DNA from: Scatophagus argus
Lineage: Eukaryota; Chordata; Actinopteri; Scatophagidae
DNA length: 64,000 nucleotides
Assembly (NCBI RefSeq): GCF_020382885.2
Contig: NC_058506.1
Location: 21,735,318-21,799,317, forward strand
Reading direction: 5' to 3'
Of this stretch, positions 36,401-57,992 are shown piece after piece. Position 1 is the stretch's first letter, and each line of letters opens with the position of its first letter. The position numbers were made by a program, and so were the translations under genes. Below the pieces are notes generated by a model. The model did no database searches, had not been told where the DNA came from, and saw nothing but the letters and a program-made list of their open reading frames with translations.

Positions 36401-38890
36401 AGGACGTGGAGAGGCTTCAGACAAACCGGCTGCTGGAGAGGAGAAGAGACTTGACATTACAGAAAATGTCAGGGAATCAAGTCAACACAAACCGATCCAA
36501 CAGCGTTTCAGATATCTCAGTCTGGACCCAAACTAACTGACCGACCAACATGCGTCCCCAACGTGGGTACTTTTTCAAGAGTTAGTTTTGGATCCTTTAT
36601 TTTAAAAAAACTTTGGGAATCATCCTCACAGGACCAGGAATATTCACAGTAAGAGTCATAAGAATCTGACCAACAGCTGTTGAGATCCAGATTTAACGCC
36701 ATGCAGAGACTGTGGAGACTTTCCAGACTCCACGGAGCCTTTTGAAAACTGTTACTTAAGTTCTTGGAGTTCCAAAAACAGATCACGTGCCTGAGTGGTC
36801 CAACAGTCCGAGTGGCGTCATGGATAACGCAGGGAGGAGGACTGAATGTCTCCGTTCATCTTACCTGTGCTGTGCTGCTGCTCTTCCTTCTGGTTAGCTG
36901 CTCGGCGTCTCTCGGCGGCTCGGTTTTGCCGACACCTTCGTTCTCTTTCATCCGAGCTCCGTCCTCTTTGGTTTGTCGCACATTCGAGCGCCTCTTGGGC
37001 GTCTCTGCCTTCATCTGTCCCCTGGTGGGGGTGGAGGGTGGCTGACCTGTCTTGCGGGGGCTCATCCTGACGGTGTTGGACTGGGGTAGCGTCTGAGGTC
37101 TGAGCCGTAGGCTGTTTTTGCGGGGACTGTCTTCGACTGGAGAGGCTGGAAGATCTGAGCGCAGTTTCTTGCGAGGCGTCAGGTTTATGCTTTCTGAAGC
37201 GGTTTGTTTCCTCTTGGTGGGCGTTGAGGTGCCCTGAAAACACAAACAAATGACATGAGCTTCAAAGCAACTCAAGGACAAATCTTTACACAACATCATG
37301 AAACTCCTTTGTGATCCACCAAACCAAACCACCAACAACTACTGCAATTTAAACATAAAAGATCTAACTGTGACCCAACAGTGTGGAGGAAGCTGCTGCT
37401 GTCACATTTCTTTCTGAAGTGGTTTCAACACTCAGCCAAGTGTGGTTCCAGCAGCATGTGAAAGAAGGTCATCCTTACATAGTTCTCTTCAATGTCGGTG
37501 GACTCTTTGCTTTCTGTTTCTTCCTTTGGTTGTGTCAAAGAGCACAAATATTCCTTAGCCAGGATCTCCACCTGAGAACCAATGGAGACAAAGAGACGCT
37601 TACTGAAACTGACAGGACGGAAAGAAACAGGAAGAAGGGGGCAGAATTTCTCCAACAATCAACAACAACTCACCCTCCATTTAGTGAAGTCGCTGACCGA
37701 ACTGGGTCCAAATTTAACCTGCTGACGGGCAGCGTTGACGAAGTTTGTCTCCAAAGCGGACATTTTCTCTGCCGTGATGGGATCTGGGAGATGGAAGCTC
37801 TTCTGCCAAACTGCAATTATCTAAAACAGCCAAAGACGGTTGGTGCACTGACAACGGACTGAAGTTTGCAGAAGAAATATTCCACTGTCAAACACTACAG
37901 AGACAGTGTAAACATCACTGTGAGCCAAAGGCGGTCTCGTACCCTGGTCCTCAGGTTGTTACTGTAGACGTAGCGCATGCGGTTGGCAGTAGTACTGACA
38001 TCTTTTCCGTTATAAATCCTCAAGTTGGGCAACAGCACCATCAGCTTGTAATTATCACTCACCTGAGGAAGAAAAGTAAAATTAACAATCAAGTCTAAGT
38101 CTAAGGTCGTTTTATTATGAAAGGACTCCGGCATCGCACCCAAACAGGTGTGAACACAGGGATGTTCTTTGTGTCATCAGTCATGTTAAATTAAAATAAC
38201 AACCAGCTCTTTACATATAATGCAGAATTAAGCAAGGCTGCGGAAGATACTGTGAACTTTTAGCAAATACAGCTAGCCATGTCCTCACAGTGATGTACAG
38301 GTTGTCCTCCATCTTGAGCTCTTCCAGGCTGCGCAGAGACTCCAAAGTGGTGACATCCTCCATCTGGTTGTCACTGAGGTCCAGGTAGCGGAGAGCAGGC
38401 AGCTCCAGGTTCTTGGGCAGCTCCTGCAGTCTGTTCCCAGACAGATCCCACCTCTCCAGGGACTGGAGACGAGACAGCAGCCTGACTGGCAGGTCCTGGA
38501 CCTTCAGCCCCAGTTTAGACAGACTAAACAGCAGAAAGCTTCAAGTCAGTGTTTCTACAAAGTAGGAAATTAAACTAAATGTGTAGTTACTTAATGACCT
38601 CTGATCTGGCTTAATCAAACTACATTCACAATAATAACACAAAAATGAATCCATGAATGCACTCCGGTTTTTCTTCCTTTTTTAAAAGACTTGAGAGACG
38701 TCTTTACAGAACTCCAGTTTCAGACAATGTCCTACAGTGAGACAGAAACTGCAAAGCTAACTGCAAAGTGTCATGAGCTGTGACTGTAAAAAGATTAAAA
38801 TTTTGCTTACTCCAGTATCTTGATTTGCTCCAGTTTGCTGGTTTTTGGAGAACTTTTCTCCAGTAAAAGTTTCTCGGTTATTTTCTCCAT
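33470..38890 (-). CDS. lrwd1: Leucine-rich repeat and WD repeat-containing protein 1 (ORCA)
   Basis: LRWD1/ORCA stabilises the origin recognition complex on chromatin and associates with heterochromatin. Fifteen coding exons, in transcript order: 38811-38890, 38289-38523, 37943-38062, 37674-37802, 37479-37571, 36865-37233, 36315-36432, 36067-36173, 35630-35840, 35278-35350, 34901-35044, 34648-34751, 34337-34498, 34094-34203, 33470-33622. Phases agree and give 735 residues (human about 647). Residues 27-145 hold leucine-rich repeats (WDLSGNRLQELPKNLELPAL). A basic linker (about 220-345, mostly one 369-nt exon) is rich in (S/T)PRK/TPKR motifs. The rest is WD40 repeats (LWACAFQP, CGGDSLCVIDCETG, GSYDNKIVMWDI, CGDDKGRLWTY, ending SDKNMVIVWKR), which line up with human LRWD1. 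The longer linker largely explains the extra length. The ATG lies 7 bases inside the second exon; exon 1 is untranslated. Confidence 0.94.
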
Positions 38891-40149
38891 TGATGATCTG
38901 CAGAAAGAACCACAATTATTAAATTAAAATTAAAAATTAAATTAACACAAGTGAAAGCATCAAAAGCACTCTAACCACACCCAGCGTCTACGGTGGGGGG
39001 TGCCCAGAGGTGTGATCTGCAGCACCTGTAATACAAAGGTGTGCCGACCACACCCCGAGAGCTCCTTTACACCTCTGCAGCAAGGTGAGAAATCAAATCA
39101 CTGCAAGTCAGCAAAAAAGTGATTCAGTAAGCTGTAATAAACGATTTTATGAGCATGAACCCCTTTAACGTTTTATATCTCACGCTCTACCTGCACACAC
39201 CTGAGAAACGTGTTCCGCCAAGAGGCAGCGACGCACAGACAAATGAAACAAAACACCAGAAAAAGGCAGCGAAGAAGAAGAAGAAGGTGATTTCTAGCTC
39301 ACAAACATGAATGTAAACAATGCGGGTTTCACAATATTTTTTCAGACAAATTTGCTTTGCAGGCATTTTATAAAAATTAAAATGTATTCAACGAGTTAAA
39401 CCCCAAAATATTTATTTAAGAGGTCCCCATCGACACCAACTCAATGCGTTTGAAACTGGAAGTACTGGAAGTAATTTTAATAAACCTTATTAATTACACA
39501 CTAGTGGACATCATTACAGTATCTGTGTTAGAGACGGTGGTGGTGCTGATGTTTAGACGTGGTCTCTTTGTTTCAGGTTTGTTTTCTTGGTCTTTGGACG
39601 GACCCCCCTGGGGCACAAACGCCCCTGGCTGGGACACTACCAGAGGACGCATGTCGGCATTGTGCATCTTCGCTTGGTCTTCTTTTCTTAATTATAAGTA
39701 CACACACTGGAGACAGTAAGGGTTGGTTTAGCTTTTCATGGTCCGTTACGTGGTGTAAGTGAGAGTCTCTGTTTTGCTGTTGGACTTTTTGCTGAGGATG
39801 GTCAGAGACAACAGGAAAACAACACACGCACGTTTCTGCAAGTTTTTACTCCTACAACAATACCAGCTCTTCGGACACACTGACGTGCTTCATATATATA
39901 TGCCTTTTATCGTGATATATTGGGTGAAGAAATGTTGCGTGAACAATAAGAACAACAACAACAAAAGGTTAGCTGACCACGCTGGAAGCAGTTTCTTCGT
40001 GTCTCTTTGGTTCGAAGTTAACAACATAAACAATAAACAGTTTGTTCTTGAGTTTTAATGCACATCCGATCGTTTATCTTCCATTTTCCAGTATCTTCCA
40101 AAAACTAGAATGAATTAATCGTTTAATATTTGAAGAAAAAGTTACTTAC

Positions 40150-40200
40150 CTCTTCTGCAACTTGGTAAACTCACGACTCTGAAGAAACTGAGCTTTCCCG
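40150..40200 (-). other. lrwd1: Untranslated first exon of lrwd1 (3' boundary seen)
   Basis: On the minus strand a strong donor (CAGAAGAG|GTAAGT) ends an exon at 40150. The acceptor TTTCTGCAG just before the ATG-bearing exon at about 38897 receives it. The upstream limit near 40200 is a guess at the transcription start. Confidence 0.55.
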
Positions 40201-40523
40201 GGGAAACAACTACGTACATCCGGTGGGCGTGGTTTAAAACGACCTAATGTCGACAATTTAACCCTGAGCTAAGCCTGCAAGGCAAAACATTTTTTGCATT
40301 GTAATCCCTCAACCTTTTTCTCTATTCAAAATTTGCTTAAGTAAAAGTATAAAGATAGCACAATTTTAGTTTTCTTGTACAAAAATAGTTAGACGTTCTT
40401 CTCTAAAACCTAAATAAAATGCATACCGTATGTGGTGAACAGGACCAAACGTTTAGGTAGGTGGCGCTAATTATCTAGTTTAACAAGGTAGCCACCTACA
40501 ATACAAGAAGAAGATGCAGAACG
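40201..40523. promoter_or_regulatory. Bidirectional promoter of lrwd1 and alkbh4
   Basis: About 320 bp separate the presumed lrwd1 first exon from the alkbh4 start codon. The head-to-head arrangement matches human 7q22.1, where ALKBH4 and LRWD1 are neighbours. No TATA box was seen. The shared promoter is inferred from spacing and gene order. Confidence 0.6.
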
Positions 40524-40543
40524 ATGGCTCCTGGCGGCACTGA
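40514..40543 (+). promoter_or_regulatory. Overlapping upstream reading frame at the alkbh4 start
   Basis: An ATG 10 bases before the alkbh4 start opens a nine-codon frame in another phase that ends 20 bases inside the alkbh4 coding sequence. It has A at -3 but C at +4, so partial leaky scanning to the better alkbh4 ATG is expected. It matters only if transcription starts upstream of 40514. Confidence 0.5.
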
Positions 40544-42701
40544 CGGCTTAACTTCCTGTGCTTGTAAAGGCATTCGGCGGTGTCTCGTATGTGAGAAGGT
40601 TAAAGGAAAAGGACCGCTGGAGGCGAATGGCCTAAAAGTAAATATTTCTCCATCTTAATTTGTTTTTTGTTAGCAAGAAACGGACGTAGCTAGCTGTTGC
40701 TAGCTCGGCTCGCAAACGACTACGGCTACCCCCACAGGACATTAATCCCTCAGTCAGAAAGTTACTGAACTGACGTGTGCGCTGTCATTTTCCCGTCGTA
40801 ACACGATACCTTACTGCAGTATTTTTTATTTCAATATAATGACTTTTCTCGTTAATTACTAGCTTTGCTCGTTTAAACGACTGCCATTGTTATGTCATTC
40901 CTATAGGGAGACATTGCAGCCTCAAGTTAAAGTATCCGTGTGTGCTTGGGAGGCGCACATGAAACACTGAACGTGTTCAGAGCACACGGTCCACAGGGCG
41001 GTGATGTGATGTGTCCACCCTCATAGTTTTGTATATAGATTAGAAGGGGTGTTTATGTGTTTGTCATTCTGTAAACCTTCCTCTGCTGGACTGTTTCATA
41101 GTGCACCTGCTGGGCTGGAAGTGACTAATGTTTTTACATTGATTTCATCCTGTAAAGTCGAGGTTCATCACCAGAAATGACCATATCATGAATGTTGTGT
41201 CTTATCAATGTACAGTGGACCTAAAATTAACATTTTGTTTTTGTCTGTGAAGATTGTGCATCATTTCCTCTACGATCCTGAGACAAAGCTTGCTGTTTGT
41301 AAAGATGGCACAGCTGCCTCCTTTCCCTTTCCCGGTATCTTCCTGTGGGAGAACTTCATATCTGAGGAGGAGGAGAAGAACCTGATAAGCACCATGGACC
41401 AGGATGTGTGGAATGAGTCCCAGTCTGGTCGAAGGAAACAGGTTAAGAGGAAGTCGTACTGTGTTGTTGTTCCAGGATCTGTTATAAGAGAACATTAGAC
41501 AACAGGGGCTCAGGACAAAGGTCGCGTAGTAATGTGTTGATTACATACAGGTTTACAAACTTGTCGTGCTGGCCCATAATCCGTCACGCCCATAATCTAA
41601 CCTGTAAGTTTATTTTGCACCCAAGTCACTACTCACCAGAGAAGTGCAAATGTGATTCCTGTAGAACTTGTTGAAGTAGACTGCCAGTTAAACACGCTGT
41701 GGTCCGCTTCATTAGGTTAAACTGTGTTTGCCAATATTAAGATCTGTTTTCTTACTCCAGAAACTGCACTCACAGACCTGACAAAGTGTCACATGTGCCT
41801 TGACTTATCTGCTCCTGGACATCACGTGAACCAGGATGCCTTGTTGACACTGGCAGAGTACGCATGATGTCTCTGCTGTGTATTCTAACAGAGATGGATT
41901 AGATAATTGTTGGTATGCGGTTAATCCTTATTGTTTAGGGTCATCATAACTTTGGGTTGTTTGATTTGATCAGCATTACTCCCTGCACGCCCAGAGACAA
42001 ATACATAGAAGAATTGTGACTGTGTAACTTGTTGACTCACTCACAAATCTCACTCTGTTTTCAAATAAACAGTTAGTGGAAATAAAGCAATCCACAGTTC
42101 TTTATATCTGTCCCATGACTGTTTATGATTATTATTATTATTATTAAATAAATATTATTTTTTTCTCATATTGTTGCAGGACTTTGGCCCAAAAGTTAAC
42201 TTCAAGAAAAGGAAAGTACGTGTCAGTGGCTTCAGTGGACTCCCTTCTTTGAGTCAAAAACTAGTTCTCCGAATGCAGCAAGAGCCAAGTCTTGCAGGCT
42301 TTCAACCAGTGGAGCAGTGCAACCTGGATTACCATCCTCAGCGAGGCTCCGCCATCGATCCACACCTTGATGACTCCTGGCTGTGGGGGGAACGGCTGGT
42401 CACCATCAACATGTTATCAAGCACCACGCTCACTATGTCCCTTGAACAGGGCCTGCCAGAGCTGGGACCAGCAGAGGAAGTCCACGTAGCTGTGCATCTT
42501 CCTCACAGATCTTTAGTCGTGCTGTATGGTGAGGCACGGCATAGATGGAAACACGCCATTCGCAGGGAGGATGTTCAGGAGCGCAGAGTTTGCAGCACTT
42601 ACAGAGAGCTGTCGGCAGAGTTCCTACCCGGAGGGCAGCAGGCACAGCTGGGAGCTCAGCTGTTGGACATTGCTTTGAGCTTCCAGGGAACTCCATTATA
42701 A
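40524..42701 (+). CDS. alkbh4: Alpha-ketoglutarate-dependent dioxygenase alkB homolog 4
   Basis: Fe(II)/2-oxoglutarate dioxygenase; human ALKBH4 demethylates actin Lys84 and affects actomyosin in cytokinesis, and DNA 6mA activity has been proposed. Three exons, 40524-40637, 41253-41441 and 42180-42701, give 274 residues (human 302). Iron ligands are visible as H163-x-D165 in IDPHLDDSW and H226 in RWKHAI. The 2-oxoglutarate-binding arginine is R236/237 in RRVCSTYRE. The N-terminal cysteine cluster CACKGIRRCLVCE matches human CGCKGIRTCLICE. SQSGRRKQDFGPKVNFKK and ELSAEF...ALSFQG.P also match human. It is shorter than human mainly between residues about 190 and 205, where the human protein has a longer loop. 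The ATG has A at -3 and G at +4, a good context; a short upstream frame overlaps it. Confidence 0.95.
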
Positions 42702-42927
42702 GCTAATGAGATGATGCAGATGGAGGCTGGACTCTCAGAGGCAGGGATCCAGACTTCGTGGACTTGGCTTGAGCTTTTAAAATGTTTAAGGCTGAGAAGA
42801 AGTAGTTCATACTGCTCAACAGAGGGATGTTGCCTTTTAAAAATATCAACCTTGATACCCTTTTTTGACATATTTTATCTTGAATTGCACTGAAAATAAA
42901 ATGTAAAAAACACCTGCAATATATTTT

Positions 42928-42933
42928 AATAAA
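42928..42933 (+). terminator. alkbh4: Poly(A) signal of alkbh4
   Basis: AATAAA about 227 bp after the alkbh4 stop; another AATAAA precedes it at about 42895. Confidence 0.65.
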
Positions 42934-44087
42934 AAAGAAAAACATTTTCTTTGATATACAGTTTGACTCTTTTATGTAAAAGTTGCATCCATGTTTCTCT
43001 GCACTTAATCTTTAGCTGACTTGTCACACATTTTATCCCAACAAACACCCACGTGTCCACACTCGGCTGCTTCTTTTGGCTGTTCAGCTGTAAGTGACTG
43101 CTTTTCAGCTCATCTTATGGAGTTTTAAATCTCCGACTGGCTGCCACTTCTTTTCACGCTGCTCACAGAGAACCACATTCATATCTACTGGCAGTCTATT
43201 ATTGCCAGTTTACAAAACATACAAAAAATGTGTGAATCGAAGATGAACCAGCTGGCTCCAAGATTTTGTTTCATTAATGCCTTGCAAGCTGAACAAAGCG
43301 AAGCCCCTTCTTTATTATATTTGCACTTCATATTTGCACTCTCTGTTTGCACTAACTTTGCACTGCAGCTTCTTCACAGTCATCTCCCTCTGAATAAACA
43401 ATAAGTTCTATTTAGTTCATCTTGGGAAAATGGGAACAGTTTTTAATGAAAAAAAAATACTTTCATTGAAATTAGTTTGGGGTTTTTTGTTTGTTTGTTT
43501 GTTTGTTTTATCACAGAGTCTACACAGACCTATTTGACTTAACATATTTTACCACATTTCTACTGAAGTTTTCCGTATTATTATTGAGAATGCTTTTATT
43601 TTGAAGGTCGCAGCCGGACATCCTTGTTTACTCCAACTGCCAGCGGCTTGTCGTTGGCTGGAACCATGGCTGGAACTGCTGCACAACCTGTTTGTTGATC
43701 GCTCAGTGTGGCTTATTAACACTCCGAGTTTATTATAAGCCGGCTTGATTTCTCGGGCGGGGTTAGCCTGCCGTCGCCAGGAAGACTTAGCTGGCTGTCT
43801 GACAGCAGGGACAGCAGCATGACGAGTGTGTCCTCGGCTTGAATTTGGCGACGGAATTAAACTGAGAGGCTTTTCAGATGTAGCTTGTTAGCTAGCTGCG
43901 TCGCGTACAGTGCACACACAGCTTTTTTTGTTCTGCTCTTCAACAGGCTCTGCGTGACAAATTAGCATCAGCTTTCAGTGCAGACAGGGCGCAAAACAGC
44001 GGCTGTTTTGTTGAACAAACGTGTCAAGAGTTATCCCCGGTTGTCAACCTTAGCCCCGGGGCTAACCCCCGGTTGCCGACCGAATTA
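42934..44087 (+). promoter_or_regulatory. cbl: cbl upstream region and 5' UTR
   Basis: The first 600 bp are AT-rich and without a recognised gene. From about 43600 the sequence becomes GC-rich, with a GC box GGGCGGGG at 43755-43762 and no TATA box. A short upstream frame (ATG at 43819, seven codons) would be in the 5' UTR if transcription starts before it. The start site itself is not seen. Confidence 0.5.
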
Positions 44088-53588
<9,501 letters not shown>

Positions 53589-54340
53589 TCGCACCCCGGT
53601 CTCGGCCATCCTCCCCGTCTCGTCCCCCGTCTCCACTCTGTGCCATTGCCATGGATAGCATTTACCGAGCACTTTCCTGCAGGGCCACAAGTACTCGGCA
53701 AGAGGCTTCCCTTCAAGGAGTCATGCTGCGTTCACGTCATATCAGGAGGTGCGGACAAACGAGATGACGGCTGTCATCATCTGCGAGTTCTAGTCTATGA
53801 AATATCACCCAAAGTCATCTGTAACAAACTGCAACAGGTTTAACTTGCTTTTCCAAGTTGACTTTTAGTTTGAAGGTATATTATGATCTTGGACTAATGC
53901 TGCAAACAATGCAACGTTTTTGAAAATGCCTCAAAATCAGGGGGAGCTTGAGTCTCCTTTCAGACAGCAGTTCAAAACTTTTGGTCCAGTTTGGTTTTGG
54001 GAGCAGCGCAGGAGCGGTCCGATAGGACCTGAACGCAGCATACGTGGAGAACGGAAGCCTTTTCAATGTGAGCTCTCTGTAGCCAAGCTTTGACCCTGTT
54101 GTACGTGGCTGAGGTGCACTCGTGCTGTCAGCCTCAGTACTTTGTTTCTCTCATTAAGCTAAGTGTTTAAGCTGCAGTGACTGTGATCAGTGGAGGGACC
54201 CTGCCGGTCGGCGTTGTTCGACTCAGTGTCCCGCTGCTGGCAGCCGTTCAGTTTGGTGCTTTTACGAGCTTCTCGGCAAATTGTGGCGTACAAATATGTA
54301 GCGACGCGAGTTCGGTCGGAAAATTAGTGATTAACTGTGT

Positions 54341-54380
<40 letters not shown>

Positions 54381-56780
54381 CGTGTGTGTGCGTGCGCTCA
54401 TGCTGATGAATGTGAATGTTCAGTCGCGGTGCAGCATCGCAGGGCTTCATGTCGTAAACGTCACTGTGGCTCGCTCGATGGTATTTGACTCCATGTTTCC
54501 TCTCAGATCGCGGTTTACTGACGGTTCTATAACGAAATATTAAGTTTAATGTCGAAGTACTCTCATAAGGTGTTGTGCTGTGTGTAGAACTAACAATGGC
54601 TGAACTTTCAGAAGTTTTATTTTTGTCTTTTAATTCCATGATGACCTGACACTGAAGGCTGGTTTATTCGCTCCGAAGCTTCTCGAAACTCTCGTAGTTT
54701 CTTACTAAGAAGGGAAAGCATCACATTTGTTCTCAGATTCAGGAGGTTCTGAGGAATCACATTGAAGGGATTTACTCTGAGCTCTAAAGCAAAAAGCTGA
54801 AGGTTGTCACATGGACTCAGGTACTCAGTAACAAGTCAGGGTTGAATATAATGAATGAAAAGATGCCGAACGCCACGTGATGATGTGACATCGGAAACAT
54901 TTTGGACGAGCACAAACTCACAGCTTTTCTTTCTTATTGTCGCACGTTTCAGATTTGCACTCAGCAGTTAAAAATTTGCTGTGTGATGAACGTTGAAAAT
55001 GCCAGCCCACCAGCTGGAACACAACCTTCTGAGCGAGGTGTTGGACGTGAAATGGTTAACCGAGCAGTGGAGGTTCTGTGAACGTACCCCAACAGCCCAG
55101 CCAGTCAGCACCCATAGTGTTCAAAATGTGTGTGTGAACTGTAGTCAGTTTACGTTCACACACTGCAGCTTACTTTTATCTCAACTGCATGTTCATTACT
55201 TAAGCTGTTTGAACATATCCACTGCTTTAGCTTGTTTTTTCCTTTCATATTCTCATTTCTCTGATTATTTTAACTTTCCATTTCGAGCATTTGTGCTCCA
55301 CTTTTGTCCCCATTTGATAGCTAACTTATTTGTGTTTATCCATTATGTTAACAGTGTTAACTCCAACTCGTTTTCTCCACTTTAAAAGCAGCCCAGAAGA
55401 TTGCTGACTGTCTGCTGAGTTCTTATGATCAACAGTCTTCCCATAAATCATTTTATGACCTGAAAACTCAAATGTGAAGACTGTGAGTCGTGCTGTGACA
55501 ATTAGAAGGCCTGTCCCGGACTGAGTCAAGTTTTCCAGTCCTCGACACAAAGTCATCAGCTGGACCACAAAATTTTCAAATCAACACAGAAAATTGAAAC
55601 GACTGCATAGTCCTCTGACGTCGTGGATTTCACTCAGGTTCTCACATTTCTTTCCAGTGGACCAATGAAGATGTCATTCCCTTAATGTTACGGCTGCTCT
55701 GCCTGTCAGTCACATGTTGGTGTCTGTGTATTAACAGAATGACAGCATCACGAGCTCATTTTGAGCGAGGATTAAAAGATGTCTGACTCATCAGAGCTTA
55801 GTCCAGGACTACGTCCGTGCAGAATACAAAATACTTTATGAGAGAAGCTCCGTCTGCTGTGTTCCACATTAACGTGCACCGTCATGAACGCAGCCAGAAA
55901 CAAGACGCGAGCTGAGCATCTCACTTTCACTTTCACGCATCACCTGGTAAACATCTCAAGTTTCCCCTTTAAGGGTGCAGTTTCCCTTTTCCTTTCCAAA
56001 ACAGGTTCTCAGTTGTCACGTTTGAGTTCAGCAGTGACATGTTGTAAATGTGCCTTCTGTCCATCTCAGCCTGCACACGGCAGCAGACAGACCGAAACGC
56101 TTCCTCCACCTTAGCTGCTGAAGTGAAATCTGCACGGCTTCCTGTAGTTTGAGCCCTTTTCTGACAGTGTTTGTCTCAGACGTTCACTTTCATGCATGAT
56201 GTGCAGCTGTTTCACAGGAACGAAATGGGTCTCAAATTCTTTCAAATTTAGTGAACGCATTGTGTAACTTAAGCATTTCTGCCCTGCAGTTTGTCGTAAC
56301 CTACTGGCTGACACACCTATAAGTCCTGACATATTTCTCTGTCTTATGTGAAAGCACATTTGCTGATCCCCTAGTTGATAATGCCATATTTGTTAGGCTG
56401 CGATAACCTTTCTATTTGATATATTTTTCTTCTAAAATGGGTTTGAAATGTGTCGACGTGTGCAGAACCCAGTCAGGACTCTTCAGAGTCCCGTCAAAAG
56501 CTCCTGCACACTCATTTAAAACCGTGAAATAAGCAAAAACTCAGATGGACAGACCATGTCCCCCCGCTGACAGGACTGAGGTCGGTCAGTCTGCCGAGGA
56601 TCCGCAGAAATCTTGTAGCTTTAATTGCCCGGGAACCAAAAGCGTTCGTAAGCGTCGCGCTGCGTTGTGTTGCGTCCCTCGGCTTTGTGCTCTCTCACTC
56701 TGACGGGGGGTCAACTCTGAGTGTGTGAGGAAACACTCGAGGCTGACGGTCATGTTGAATCACTGCCAGAGGCTCCCCTG

Positions 56781-56824
<44 letters not shown>

Positions 56825-57060
56825 CCCTCACGGTCACTGGTAAACTCAGCGGGTGTGTTGGTTCACATCCACAGGTTTAGGTTCACTGGCCTTTTCAACG
56901 AAAACTTGCCTACTAAAAAGTTGTCATTGCTTTGTTGTTGCTTGTGTAAATATGATTTTATTTATTGTCTTTTTAATATCCTCAGCATTCATTTTGTTGC
57001 CATGTTTTCATGCCTAAGCCATTAAGATTTTTAATTAAACAGTATTTTCTTTAACATCTG
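53589..57060 (+). other. cbl: Long cbl 3' UTR (inferred) with late poly(A) signal and Pumilio-type site
   Basis: About 3.5 kb follow the cbl stop without a recognised gene. Near the far end lie TGTAAATA (56945-56952, a Pumilio-type element) in an ATTTA-rich stretch and an ATTAAA signal at 57034-57039. Vertebrate CBL mRNAs have very long 3' UTRs, so this whole stretch is probably UTR, though an earlier end cannot be excluded. It contains a (TG)n tract at about 54337-54396 and a (TC)n(CA)n tract at 56781-56822. Confidence 0.55.
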
Positions 57061-57986
57061 ATCTGTGTGGTTTGTCTGTGGTAACCACAAGCTGCTGTAC
57101 GTTAAATGAAGTTCATGTAACTTATGCTCTTAGTTGGCTCACAACAAAACAATTCTTGCCATTTTGCCAGCATTTTGTATGCAAAAGTCTCATTTAAACT
57201 ATTTTAGTATTTAAGCTTCAGTTAATTTAGTTACTAGCGTAAAAGTAACCAAATTCTAGGCTGTTCAAAATGTAGTTTTGCTGCATTTTACACATAAAGT
57301 AAAACATACGAGCTTCATCAGTGTGCGATAAAAAGTGTACAATTAGCAGCAGTTAGCATTTTCTCTGCTGACGTGCTGCCCCCTGTTGGTTTGGAGTGTG
57401 AATGCAGCAGAACATATCGCACCCTCAAAGTAGGAAAATAAAATAAGAGATTTGAGGACTTCAGCGCCCCCTCTGGCCATATCAAAATGGACAGCGTCAC
57501 ACCAGGCACCAGTATACTGTATGAGAATGATAAATATGCTGTTGTCACTGTGGCTTGTTTATCTCAGGGATAAACTTGTTGTCACCACCTGAGTTGTGGG
57601 CTTTACACTAAACAACAACACAACAGCTGATTGGTGTTGCAGCGAGACGTGCAGCCGCCCCGTCAGCTGCCTGAATTCATTGCAGATGTGGGCTGTTTGC
57701 TGTCCTTCCTCCTCGCAGACTCCGGCCAGAAACCTGAGCTACTGTTGGAGTCATTTAGAGCTCGTGCTGACAGCGGTTTGGAGGCGAAGCTCCTTCCTGT
57801 CTCCACGCTGTGGGACTGAGCAGCGCTAACAGAAGGCCCACCGAACACTCGGTGCTGCTGTGGTTCACACTGAGCCCTCGAGCAGAAGTAAAGACCAGCA
57901 GTGATCGCATTCCAGCACTGAGTGTTCCTTCGTACTTCTGCAAGAATAATGACGGGAACAAAAAGTCTCTCTTTAAATGAAACGTT
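57061..57986. other. Convergent spacer between cbl and mcam
   Basis: About 925 bp between the last cbl poly(A) candidate and the mcam poly(A) signal. No gene was recognised. One small plus-strand frame after an acceptor-like sequence is discussed in findings (57640-57819). Confidence 0.5.
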
Positions 57987-57992
57987 TTTATT
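57987..57992 (-). terminator. mcam: Poly(A) signal of mcam
   Basis: TTTATT on the plus strand is AATAAA on the minus strand. It fits an mcam 3' UTR of about 2.6 kb. Confidence 0.55.

Noticed and set aside
37383-37862. 159-codon plus-strand frame opposite lrwd1
   Set aside because: It spans two lrwd1 exons and an intron with no family resemblance; the minus-strand frame matches LRWD1.
54993-55385. 130-codon frame in the cbl 3' UTR
   Set aside because: No homology recognised, composition typical of AT-rich noncoding DNA, and no splice or promoter context.
57631-57819. Calling the small frame in the cbl-mcam spacer a gene
   Set aside because: One short frame with an acceptor-like site is not enough; kept only as a finding.
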